A DNA stretch of 6,858 bases from Rhodocyclaceae bacterium (GTDB lineage: Bacteria; Pseudomonadota; Gammaproteobacteria; Burkholderiales; Rhodocyclaceae), in contig JADLGU010000360.1 of NCBI GenBank assembly GCA_020849155.1, forward strand, positions 1 through 6,858, in the 5' to 3' direction. The notes under the pieces were generated by a model. The model saw only the letters and a list, made by a program, of their open reading frames with translations, had not been told where the DNA came from and did not search any database. Below, one piece after another: positions 1 to 6,026 of the stretch; position 1 is the stretch's first letter; the number at the start of each line of letters is the position of its first letter. A program made the position numbers and the translations under genes.

Positions 1-14
1 ATGCCGAAACGATT

Positions 15-20
15 TGTCAA
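15..20 (-). promoter_or_regulatory. Possible -35 element of a leftward promoter cut by the window edge
   Basis: Read on the minus strand, bases 20 to 15 are a perfect TTGACA hexamer inside an AT-rich stretch (about 10-50, including the palindrome AAAATTTT at 42-49). A -10 box at normal spacing would lie just outside the left edge, so it cannot be tested here. If real, a divergent gene starts to the left of this window. A hexamer can occur by chance, so this is weak. Confidence 0.2.
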
Positions 21-128
21 TCATTTTTCAGAGGGGAATGGAAAATTTTTCGCTCTGGTGTTGCGTCCGTCCCGCGATGCGCCGGCGCAATTTCCCTCTG
101 GCACCGGCCCCCTCGCGGCGCGTCCGGC

Positions 129-158
129 ATGACCGCGGCCGGCGAGTGCGGGCATAAT
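129..158 (+). promoter_or_regulatory. Candidate sigma70-type promoter upstream of the acyl-CoA synthetase gene
   Basis: A CATAAT hexamer at 153-158 differs from the TATAAT -10 consensus at one base. ATGACC at 129-134 matches TTGACA at four of six positions, with an 18-base spacer. Transcription would start near 165 and leave a leader of about 30 bases before the ATG at 197. The surrounding DNA is very GC-rich, so the A/T cluster stands out. No operator or known regulator site was recognised. The prediction rests on hexamer matching only. Confidence 0.4.
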
Positions 159-196
159 GCGCCGTCGGATATGGGGCGCTTCGCAGAGAGAAAACC

Positions 197-1735
197 ATGA
201 TCGAACTGGCCACCCTGATCAACCGCCAGGCCTTCTACCGCCCGGAGCGCCTGGCCGTCGTCTTCGAGGACGAGCGGCTCACCTGGCGCGACTTCGCGGC
301 GCGGGTGGCGCGCTGCGCCAACCTGCTGCGCGGGCTCGGCATCGGGCCGGGCGACAAGGTCGTCACGGTGCTGCCGAACTGCCGCGAGCTGCTGGAGCTG
401 TACTGGGCGGTGCCGTCCATCGGCGCCGTGCTGGTGCCGCTCTCCCCCCTGCTGCTGCCGGCCGGCCTGGCCAGCCTGGTGAAGGATGCCGACGCACGCT
501 GCCTGGTCAGCAGCCCGGCGCTCGAGCCGGTGCTCGAGGGGATCGGCGACGACCTGGCGCCGCTGCTGCCGGGGCGGGTGCTGCTCACCGGGAAAAGTCG
601 GTCTCCGCAATACGCTGACTACGCGGCGCTGGCCGCCGCCGCTGCCGACCGCTTCACCCCGGCCGAGGTGCGCCCCGACGACCTCTTCAACATCATGTAC
701 ACCTCGGGCACCACCGGCCTGCCCAAGGGCATCATGCACACCCATTTGATCCGCGCCATGTACTGCCTGATGCTGGGCGCGGCCTGGCGCATGACCCCGG
801 AGTCGGTGGTGCTGCACGCCGGCGCCATCGTCTTCAACGGCGCCTTCGTCACCCTGATGCCGAGCTTCTACCTGGGCGGGACCTACATCCTGCAGCGCGG
901 CTTCGAGCCGGGGCGCATGATCGAGACCATCGCCCGCGAGCGGGTCAGCCATGTCATGGTGGTGCCCTCGCAGGTGGTGGCGCTGCTCGACGACCCGGCC
1001 TACGCGCCGGAAAAGCTGGCCTCGCTGCAGTGCCTGGTGTCGCTCGGCGCGCCGCTGATGCAGGAGCACAAGGACCGCCTCAACCGCGACCTGCCCGGGC
1101 GCTTCCACGAGCTCTACGGCCTGACCGAGGGCTTCGTCACCATCCTCGACCGCAACGACGCCGTGCGCAAGGCCGGCTCGGTCGGCCTGCCGATGCCATT
1201 CAACCACCTCCGCATCCTGCGCGAGGACGGCAGCGACGCGGAGGTCGGCGAGGTCGGCGAGATCGTCGGCCGCGGCCCGATGCTGATGACCGGCTACTAC
1301 AAGCGCCCCGACCTCACCGCCCAGGCGGTGCGGGCGGGCTGGCTCCACAGCGGCGACATGGGCTACGTCGACGCCGAGGGCTTCCTCTACCTGGTCGACC
1401 GCAAGAAGGACATGATCGATTCGGGCGGGGTCAAGGTCTATCCGCGCGACATCGAGGAGATCGCCGCCCGCCACCCGGCGGTGCGCGAGGCGGCGGTGTT
1501 CGGCGTGCCGGACGAGAAATGGGGCGAGACGCCGCTCGCCGCCGTGCTGCTGCGCGAGGCCGGCGCCGTCACCGCGGAAGCCCTGCGCGACTGGATCAAC
1601 GAACGCGTCGGGGCGCGCTACCAGCGCGTCTCGGCGGTGACGATCCTCGACGATTTCCCGCGCAGCGCCGCCGGCAAGACGCTCAAGCGCGAGCTGCGCG
1701 AACCCTACTGGGCCGGGCGGGACCGGAAGATTTGA
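197..1735 (+). CDS. AMP-forming acyl-CoA synthetase (class I adenylate-forming enzyme)
   Basis: This 512-residue cytoplasmic enzyme should activate a carboxylic acid with ATP to an acyl-adenylate and then transfer the acyl group to coenzyme A. The core motifs are in order: the phosphate-binding loop YTSGTTGLPKG at residues 168-178, YGLTE at 307-311, the ribose-binding Asp387 in HSGD, Arg402 in DRKKD, the hinge and A8 region around GGVKVYP (410-416), and the catalytic lysine Lys494 in PRSAAGKTLKREL near the C-terminus. The large N-terminal AMP-binding domain and the small C-terminal domain are both complete, and the length is normal for the family. The substrate cannot be read from the sequence; a fatty or aromatic acid is likely, since the layout resembles fatty-acyl-CoA ligases. 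The ATG start follows a weak AGAGAG ribosome site at 185-190. The stop codon overlaps the start of the downstream PhoD gene, which suggests one transcript. The family assignment is firm and the substrate is open. Confidence 0.93.
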   Translation: MIELATLINRQAFYRPERLAVVFEDERLTWRDFAARVARCANLLRGLGIGPGDKVVTVLPNCRELLELYWAVPSIGAVLVPLSPLLLPAGLASLVKDADARCLVSSPALEPVLEGIGDDLAPLLPGRVLLTGKSRSPQYADYAALAAAAADRFTPAEVRPDDLFNIMYTSGTTGLPKGIMHTHLIRAMYCLMLGAAWRMTPESVVLHAGAIVFNGAFVTLMPSFYLGGTYILQRGFEPGRMIETIARERVSHVMVVPSQVVALLDDPAYAPEKLASLQCLVSLGAPLMQEHKDRLNRDLPGRFHELYGLTEGFVTILDRNDAVRKAGSVGLPMPFNHLRILREDGSDAEVGEVGEIVGRGPMLMTGYYKRPDLTAQAVRAGWLHSGDMGYVDAEGFLYLVDRKKDMIDSGGVKVYPRDIEEIAARHPAVREAAVFGVPDEKWGETPLAAVLLREAGAVTAEALRDWINERVGARYQRVSAVTILDDFPRSAAGKTLKRELREPYWAGRDRKI

Positions 1736-3261
1736 GCATCGATCGCCGCGGCTTCCTGCTCGCCTCCTCGCTCGCCCTGGCGGCGCCGCGCCTGTGGGCG
1801 CGCCCCGTCTTTTCCGCCTACCCCTTCGCGCTCGGCGTCGCCTCGGGCGCGCCGCTGCCGGACGGCGTGGTGCTGTGGACCCGGCTGGCGCCCGCGCCGC
1901 TGGAGGGCGGCGGCCTGCCGCCGGCCGACATCGCGGTGCGCTGGGAGGTGGCCCGCGACGAGGGCTTCCGCGACATCGTGCGCAGCGGCCGGGCGCTGGC
2001 GGAAGCCCAGGCCGCGCACAGCGTGCATGTCGAGGTCGACGGCCTGGCGCCGGCGCGCTGGTACTGGTACCGCTTTATGGCGGGCACGGCGGTCAGCCCG
2101 ATCGGCCGCACCCGCACCGCACCGGCGGCAGGCAGCCCGGTCGACCGCCTGCGCCTGGCCTTCGCCTCCTGCCAGCAGTACGAGCAGGGCTTCTACGCCG
2201 CCCACCGCCACATGGCGGCCGAGGACCTCGACCTGGTGGTCTTCCTCGGCGACTACATCTACGAATCCTCCTGGGGCAGCCGCCACGTGCGCAAGCACGA
2301 GGGGCCTGAGCCCACCACCCTGGAGCAGTACCGCAACCGCCATGCCTGCTACAAGTCCGACCCCGACCTGCAGCGCTGCCACGCCGCCTTTCCCTGGCTG
2401 GTGACCTGGGACGACCACGAGGTGGACAACGACTACGCCAACCACCGCGCGGAGGACCTCGATCCGAACTTCCTCGCCCGCCGCGCCGCCGCCTACCGCG
2501 CCTACTGGGAGCACATGCCGCTGCGCGCCGGCGCCCGGCCGGACGGGCCGCACATGCGGCTTTACGGACGCCACGATTTCGGCGCACTCGCCCGCTTCCA
2601 CGTCCTCGACGGCCGCCAGTACCGCGATCACCAGGCCTGTCCGCGCCAGGGCCGCGGCGGCAGCAACGTCATCGACGACGCCTCCTGCCCCGACCGCCTG
2701 GCGCCGGGGCGCTCCCTGCTCGGTGCGGCGCAGGAGCGCTGGCTGAACGACGGCCTGGCCGCTTCCCGCGCTCGCTGGAACATCGTCGCCCAGCAGCTGC
2801 TGATGACCCAGCTGGAGCGCAAGCCGGGTCCCGAGCGCCGCTTCTGGAGCGACGGCTGGGATGGCTACCCGGCGGCGCGGGCCCGGCTGCTGGGGGCGAT
2901 CGCCGAACGCCGGCCGGCCAACCCGCTGGTGATCGGCGGCGACGTGCATTTCAACTGCGTGGCCGACCTGAAACCCGACTTCGACGACCCGCAGTCGCCG
3001 GTGGTCGCCACCGAGTTCTGCGGCACCTCGATCAGCTCGCAGTCGCAGCCGCAGGCCCGGCTCGATGCCCTGCGCGCGGAGAACCCCCACATCCGCCTGA
3101 TCGACGGCGAACGGCGCGGCTACGTGACCCTGGAACTCGCGGAGAGACACTGCCTGGCGCGGCTGCGGGTGATCGACAACGAGAAAAAGGCGGACACGTC
3201 GATCGCCACCCTGGCTGCATTCGTCGTGGAAGACGGCCGGGCGGGCGCCGAGAAGGCCTGA
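1732..3261 (+). CDS. phoD: Tat-exported PhoD-like alkaline phosphatase/phosphodiesterase
   Basis: The 509-residue product is a PhoD-family metallophosphoesterase expected to act on phosphate mono- or diesters outside the cytoplasmic membrane. Residues 1-23 form a twin-arginine signal: DRRGFLL (4-10), a short hydrophobic run, and a likely cleavage site near LWA-RP. The PhoD N-terminal domain follows (about 30-130, FALGVASGAPLPDGVVLWTR). The catalytic domain carries FASCQQYEQGFY with Cys147, FLGDYIYE with Asp174, TWDDHEVDND (225-234), SDGWDGYP (373-380) and GGDVHF with Asp404 and His406. This matches the Fe/Ca-dependent PhoD metal site as known for the family. The frame stays open far upstream, so the start is a choice: TTG at 1732 places the Arg-Arg motif four residues in, as expected, and overlaps the ligase stop (TTGA). 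Upstream GGGCGGGA and GGAAGA offer only modest ribosome sites, so translational coupling to the ligase is plausible. Function could be phosphodiesterase or phospholipase D-like rather than monoesterase. Confidence 0.9.
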   Translation: MSIDRRGFLLASSLALAAPRLWARPVFSAYPFALGVASGAPLPDGVVLWTRLAPAPLEGGGLPPADIAVRWEVARDEGFRDIVRSGRALAEAQAAHSVHVEVDGLAPARWYWYRFMAGTAVSPIGRTRTAPAAGSPVDRLRLAFASCQQYEQGFYAAHRHMAAEDLDLVVFLGDYIYESSWGSRHVRKHEGPEPTTLEQYRNRHACYKSDPDLQRCHAAFPWLVTWDDHEVDNDYANHRAEDLDPNFLARRAAAYRAYWEHMPLRAGARPDGPHMRLYGRHDFGALARFHVLDGRQYRDHQACPRQGRGGSNVIDDASCPDRLAPGRSLLGAAQERWLNDGLAASRARWNIVAQQLLMTQLERKPGPERRFWSDGWDGYPAARARLLGAIAERRPANPLVIGGDVHFNCVADLKPDFDDPQSPVVATEFCGTSISSQSQPQARLDALRAENPHIRLIDGERRGYVTLELAERHCLARLRVIDNEKKADTSIATLAAFVVEDGRAGAEKA

Positions 3262-3303
3262 GCCACCCCAGCCGTCAATCCGGAGCGAAACGAACGACCG
3301 TCA

Positions 3304-3324
3304 CCCCCTGCCAGGGGAAGGGGG
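3304..3324. terminator. Small GC-rich hairpin between convergent genes, possible terminator
   Basis: The 66-base gap between the PhoD stop (3261) and the transporter stop (3328) holds CCCCT (3305-3309) facing AGGGG (3313-3317) around a three-base loop. A second G run at 3320-3324 could pair with the C run at 3304-3308 instead. It lies where a bidirectional terminator would be expected. There is no clear T tract on either side, so intrinsic termination is uncertain. The pattern also resembles the C-rich/G-rich intergenic repeats common in proteobacteria. Confidence 0.3.
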
Positions 3325-3327
3325 AGG

Positions 3328-4323
3328 CTAAAGGTAGCGTTCGCCGATGAACCAGGCCACGGCCGCCATGAAGGCCGAGCAGGGGATGGTGAGGATCCAG
3401 GCCCAGACGATGTTGCCGGCCAGGCCCCAGCGCACGGCGGAGAGTTTGTGCGCCGAGCCGACGCCGACGATGGCGCCGGTGATGGTGTGGGTGGTGGACA
3501 CCGGGATGCCGGCCAGCGAGGCGATGGTCAGGGTGATCGCCCCGCCGGTCTCGGCGCAGAAGCCGCCGACCGGCTTCAGCTTGGTCAGGCGCTGGCCCAT
3601 GGTCTTGACGATGCGCCAGCCGCCGAACAGGGTGCCCAGGCCCATCGCCGCATAGCACGACAGGATCACCCAGTCGGGCGGGCGCGGCGCATCTACCGAC
3701 AGATAGCCGCCGGAGATCATCAGCAGCCAGATGATGCCCATGGTCTTCTGCGCGTCGTTGGCGCCGTGGCCGAGGCTGTAATAGCCCGCCGAAAAAAGCT
3801 GCAGGCGCCGGAACCAGCGGTCGACCTTGGAGGGCGGGGTGCGGAAGAACAGCCACGACACCAGCAGCATCAGCAGCCCCCCCAGGATGAAACCCAGGGT
3901 CGGCGAGACAACGATGAAGATCAGCGTCTTGCTGATGCCCGAAGTCATCAGCCCGGCGGTGCCGACCTTGGCCACCACGGCGCCGATCAGGCCGCCGATC
4001 AGGGCGTGCGAGGAGCTGGAAGGCAGGCCGTAGTACCAGGTGATGATGTTCCAAATCAGGGCGCCCATCAGGGCGCCGAAGATCACGTAATGATCGACGA
4101 TGGCCGGATCGACGATGCCTTTGCCGACGGTGGCCGCCACCTTGAGCTGGAAGACGAACAGCGCGACGAAATTGAAAAAGGCGGCGAAGGCCACGGCGTG
4201 GTGCGGCTTGAGGACGCGGGTCGACACCACGGTGGCGATGGAATTGGCGGCGTCATGAAACCCGTTCATGAAGTCGAACGCCAGCGCCAGGGCGATGAGG
4301 AAGACGAAGACCTCGAAGCTCAC
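3328..4323 (-). CDS. pit: PiT-family low-affinity inorganic phosphate transporter
   Basis: This 331-residue inner-membrane protein should import phosphate, probably as a metal-phosphate complex driven by the proton gradient. Both halves of the PiT repeat are visible. The N-terminal signature is NGFHDAANSIATVVSTR (20-36), with its partner PSSSSHALIGG (101-111). The C-terminal signature is GHGANDAQKTMG (185-196), with PVSTTHTITGAIVGVG (274-289). Many hydrophobic segments are evident, for example at 4-18, 44-60, 133-160 and 302-327. The length is at the short end typical of the compact bacterial forms paired with DUF47 proteins. The start is GTG at 4323, preceded by GGGGGAAG five bases upstream, and the protein begins directly with a membrane segment. 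It lies 40 bases downstream of the DUF47 gene and is probably co-transcribed with it. Sulfate or another anion is possible for some family members, but phosphate is the best call. Confidence 0.94.
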   Translation of the reverse strand: MSFEVFVFLIALALAFDFMNGFHDAANSIATVVSTRVLKPHHAVAFAAFFNFVALFVFQLKVAATVGKGIVDPAIVDHYVIFGALMGALIWNIITWYYGLPSSSSHALIGGLIGAVVAKVGTAGLMTSGISKTLIFIVVSPTLGFILGGLLMLLVSWLFFRTPPSKVDRWFRRLQLFSAGYYSLGHGANDAQKTMGIIWLLMISGGYLSVDAPRPPDWVILSCYAAMGLGTLFGGWRIVKTMGQRLTKLKPVGGFCAETGGAITLTIASLAGIPVSTTHTITGAIVGVGSAHKLSAVRWGLAGNIVWAWILTIPCSAFMAAVAWFIGERYL

Positions 4324-4363
4324 TGAAACTTCCCCCGGGCGGCGCTCACTGTTTGCACCACTG

Positions 4364-4990
4364 CTAAGAATTCTCGAGGACGATGCCTTCGATCAGGTTG
4401 GCGACGTCCTCGCAGCGGTCGGTGATGCCCTCCAGCAGCTCGTAGACCGAACGCAGCTTGATCACCTGGCGCACGTCGGGCTCGTCGCGGAACAGCTTGG
4501 CCATCGCCGAGCGCATGACGTGGTCGGCTTCCGACTCCAGCCGGTCGATCTCGTGGCAGACGGCCATGATGGTGCGGGCATTGTCCATGTTGGAGAGCAG
4601 GCCGACGGCCTCCTTGACCTTCTCGGCGCAGGCGACGCAGACATCGGCCAGGCGCTTGGCCTCCGGCGTCACCGCCCGGATGTCGTAGAGGAAGATCGAC
4701 TGGGCCGAATCCTCGATCAGGTCGAGGATATCGTCCATGCTGGTGATCAGCTGATGGATGGCCTCGCGGTCGAGCGGCGTGATGAAGGTCTTGTGCAGCA
4801 GCTCCACCGCGGCGTGGGTGATCTTGTCGCCGTTCTTCTCGATGCTCTCGATGTTGTAGGCCCGCCGCTCGACGTCGTCGAAGCTGGCCATCAGTTCCGC
4901 CAGTTCGCGGCTGGCCTGCAGGATATGCTCGGCCAGTTCCACGAAATGCTCGAAGAACTTGCCTTCCTTGGGCATGAGGCTACCAAACAT
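4364..4990 (-). CDS. DUF47/PhoU-like phosphate transport accessory protein
   Basis: This 208-residue cytoplasmic, mostly helical protein belongs to the DUF47 (PhoU-like) family, whose genes commonly sit next to PiT transporters and are thought to modulate them. Acidic metal-cluster-type motifs typical of PhoU-like helical bundles are seen: EKNGD (51-55), DDILDLIED (86-94), EIDRLESEAD (147-156) and DRCEDVAN (191-198). There is no signal peptide or membrane segment. The ATG start at 4990 follows AGGGTGAG with a good spacing. The gene comes first in the unit and ends 40 bases before the transporter start, which fits a two-gene phosphate uptake operon. Its exact biochemical role in the family is not settled; gating or regulation of the PiT protein is the usual inference. 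Length is normal and no key region seems missing. Confidence 0.9.
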   Translation of the reverse strand: MFGSLMPKEGKFFEHFVELAEHILQASRELAELMASFDDVERRAYNIESIEKNGDKITHAAVELLHKTFITPLDREAIHQLITSMDDILDLIEDSAQSIFLYDIRAVTPEAKRLADVCVACAEKVKEAVGLLSNMDNARTIMAVCHEIDRLESEADHVMRSAMAKLFRDEPDVRQVIKLRSVYELLEGITDRCEDVANLIEGIVLENS

Positions 4991-5050
4991 GGCTCACCCT
5001 GATTAGTTGAGACGTTTTCGATCCGTCGCCGGCCGCGCCGGGCGTGGCGC

Positions 5051-5056
5051 ATTCTA
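5051..5056 (-). promoter_or_regulatory. Candidate -10 element for the DUF47-pit unit
   Basis: On the minus strand bases 5056-5051 read TAGAAT, one mismatch from TATAAT, in otherwise GC-rich DNA. It would start transcription near 5044, about 54 bases before the DUF47 ATG at 4990. The -35 hexamer at 17-base spacing (TATACC) is poor, so an activator or an alternative promoter may be needed. No convincing Pho box was seen. The gap from 4991 to 5095 is the natural place for this promoter because the upstream gene ends at 5096. Confidence 0.35.
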
Positions 5057-5060
5057 CGCG

Positions 5061-5095
5061 AGCGCGCCGGCTGGGTATAGGGCCCGGGCCGCGCT
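5061..5095 (-). terminator. Imperfect GC-rich stem-loop directly after the FKBP stop codon
   Basis: AGCGCG and CGCGCT at the two ends of this 35-base stretch are inverted repeats, and an inner CCGG/CCGG pair extends the stem to about ten base pairs with a two-base bulge and a loop of about 13 bases. It begins at the base after the FKBP stop codon, where a terminator for the fbp-msrA-FKBP transcript would be expected. No U tract follows, so it may be a weak terminator, a 3'-end stabiliser, or chance pairing in GC-rich DNA. Confidence 0.35.
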
Positions 5096-5443
5096 TCAGA
5101 GAATCTCGAGCAGCTCGACCTCGAAGACCAGCGTCGCATTGGGCGGAATCACCCCGCCCGCACCGCGCGGCCCGTAGCCCAATTCCGGCGGAATGGTCAG
5201 CTTGCGCACCCCGCCCACCCGCATGCCTTGCACGCCCTCGTCCCAGCCGCGGATGACGTAGCCGGCGCCGAGGGGAAATTCGAAGGGCTCGTTGCGGTCC
5301 TTGCTCGAGTCGAACTTGTTGCCGTCGGTCAGCCAGCCGGTGTAATGCACCGACACGGTCTGGCCGAGCGCCGCCGGTTCGCCATCGCCGAGCTTGACGT
5401 CGTCGAAGATCAGGCCGCTTGGGGTGGTGGTGGTCTGGCTCAT
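5096..5443 (-). CDS. FKBP-type peptidyl-prolyl cis-trans isomerase
   Basis: This 115-residue single-domain FKBP should catalyse cis-trans isomerisation of proline peptide bonds and aid folding. The whole protein is one FKBP fold. Visible family residues include VHYTG with Tyr34, the FDSS turn with Asp45, Phe56, GYVIRGWDEG (61-70) with Val63, Ile64 and the pocket Trp67, ELGYG with Tyr90, and the final strand LVFEVELLEI with Phe107. These match the ligand pocket of FKBP12-like enzymes, so activity is likely. There is no signal peptide, insert-in-flap domain or dimerisation domain, so it is a cytoplasmic minimal form, not SlyD or FkpA. The frame stays open upstream, but ATG at 5443 is the right start: AAAGGA (5457-5452) lies eight bases before it and homologues start with a similar MSQTTTTPSG-type end. 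It follows msrA by 13 bases in the same operon. Confidence 0.94.
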   Translation of the reverse strand: MSQTTTTPSGLIFDDVKLGDGEPAALGQTVSVHYTGWLTDGNKFDSSKDRNEPFEFPLGAGYVIRGWDEGVQGMRVGGVRKLTIPPELGYGPRGAGGVIPPNATLVFEVELLEIL

Positions 5444-5451
5444 GGGGTGGA

Positions 5452-5459
5452 TCCTTTCA
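5452..5459 (-). promoter_or_regulatory. Ribosome binding site of the FKBP gene fused to the msrA stop codon
   Basis: Read on the minus strand the bases are TGAAAGGA. TGA (5459-5457) ends msrA, and AAAGGA (5457-5452) is a strong Shine-Dalgarno sequence eight bases before the FKBP ATG. This decides the FKBP start and means a ribosome finishing msrA covers the next initiation site, so translational coupling is likely. Confidence 0.7.
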
Positions 5460-6026
5460 GGAATGATCATTGGCCTTGCGACGGGCCGCGAAGCGCTTGC
5501 GGAATTTGGCCAGCTTGGGGGCCACGACAAACTGGCAATAGGGCTGCTGCGGGTTGTTGCGGTAATAGCGCTGGTGGTAATCCTCGGCGGGAAAGAACGA
5601 TCCGGCCGGCGCCAGCTCGGTGACCGGCGGCGCGCCGAAGGCATCCGCCGCGGCAAGCTCCGCGAGCAGGGCCTGGGCCGCGGCCTGCTGCGAGTCGGAG
5701 TGGCAGTAGATGACGGAGCGGTACTGGCTGCCGATGTCGTTGCCCTGGCGGTCGGGCGTGGTCGGGTCATGGATGGCGAAGAACACCTCGAGGATTTCCC
5801 GGTAGCCGATGCGGGCCGGATCGAATGTCAGCCTCACCACCTCGGCGTGTCCGCTGTCGCCCGAACAGACCTGGCGGTAGTCGGGATCGGGGCTGTGTCC
5901 TCCGGCATAGCCCGATACAACCGCGTCGACGCCCTCCAGCTCGGAGAACACCGCTTCCAGGCACCAGAAGCAGCCGCCCCCCAGGGTGGCGTACTCCAGT
6001 CCGGCGGGCGGCCCCTCAGGCGGCAT
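5457..6026 (-). CDS. msrA: Peptide-methionine (S)-S-oxide reductase MsrA
   Basis: This 189-residue enzyme reduces the S form of methionine sulfoxide in proteins or free methionine, repairing oxidative damage in the cytoplasm with thioredoxin as the usual reductant. The diagnostic motif GCFWC is at residues 18-22, with catalytic Cys19. Further family signatures are SGYAGG (38-43), VCSGDSGHAEVV (53-64) with Glu62, and DPTTPDRQGNDIGSQYRS (87-104). Cys164 in QPYCQFVVAPK is the probable resolving cysteine. No MsrB domain is fused and no signal peptide is seen. The ATG at 6026 lies inside the end of fbp, overlapping it by 11 bases in another frame. There is no clear Shine-Dalgarno sequence before it, so it probably depends on translation of fbp. 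Length is normal for the short bacterial form. Confidence 0.95.
   Translation of the reverse strand: MPPEGPPAGLEYATLGGGCFWCLEAVFSELEGVDAVVSGYAGGHSPDPDYRQVCSGDSGHAEVVRLTFDPARIGYREILEVFFAIHDPTTPDRQGNDIGSQYRSVIYCHSDSQQAAAQALLAELAAADAFGAPPVTELAPAGSFFPAEDYHQRYYRNNPQQPYCQFVVAPKLAKFRKRFAARRKANDHS

Noticed and set aside
1..132. A 43-codon ATG-initiated frame at the left edge.
   Set aside because: It has no visible ribosome site within the window, no recognisable motif, and lies in a probable promoter region; too little support to call a gene.
17..1474. A 485-codon open frame on the minus strand opposite the acyl-CoA synthetase.
   Set aside because: It lies antisense to a gene with all family motifs, has a low-complexity composition rich in Ala, Arg, Gly, His and Gln, and shows no recognisable domain. 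Long antisense frames are expected in GC-rich DNA.
1030..1731. An N-terminal extension of PhoD by 234 residues, giving a 743-residue protein.
   Set aside because: The extra part is the out-of-frame shadow of the ligase, is rich in Arg and Pro, and would bury the Tat signal inside the protein.
1705..3150. A 481-codon open frame on the minus strand opposite the PhoD gene.
   Set aside because: Same reasons: composition is Ala/Val/Gly/Arg-rich with no motif, and the plus-strand PhoD gene is well supported.
3448..4326. A 292-codon plus-strand open frame opposite the phosphate transporter.
   Set aside because: It is a hydrophilic shadow rich in Asp, Gly, His and Gln, antisense to a clear PiT gene; no domain is visible.
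4268..5002. A 244-codon plus-strand open frame opposite the DUF47 gene.
   Set aside because: The minus-strand DUF47 protein has family motifs and a ribosome site; the opposite frame has neither.
5444..5770. An N-terminal extension of the FKBP protein by 109 residues.
   Set aside because: The extension is the out-of-frame shadow of msrA, very rich in Arg, Ser and Pro; the ATG at 5443 has a strong ribosome site and gives a normal-length FKBP.
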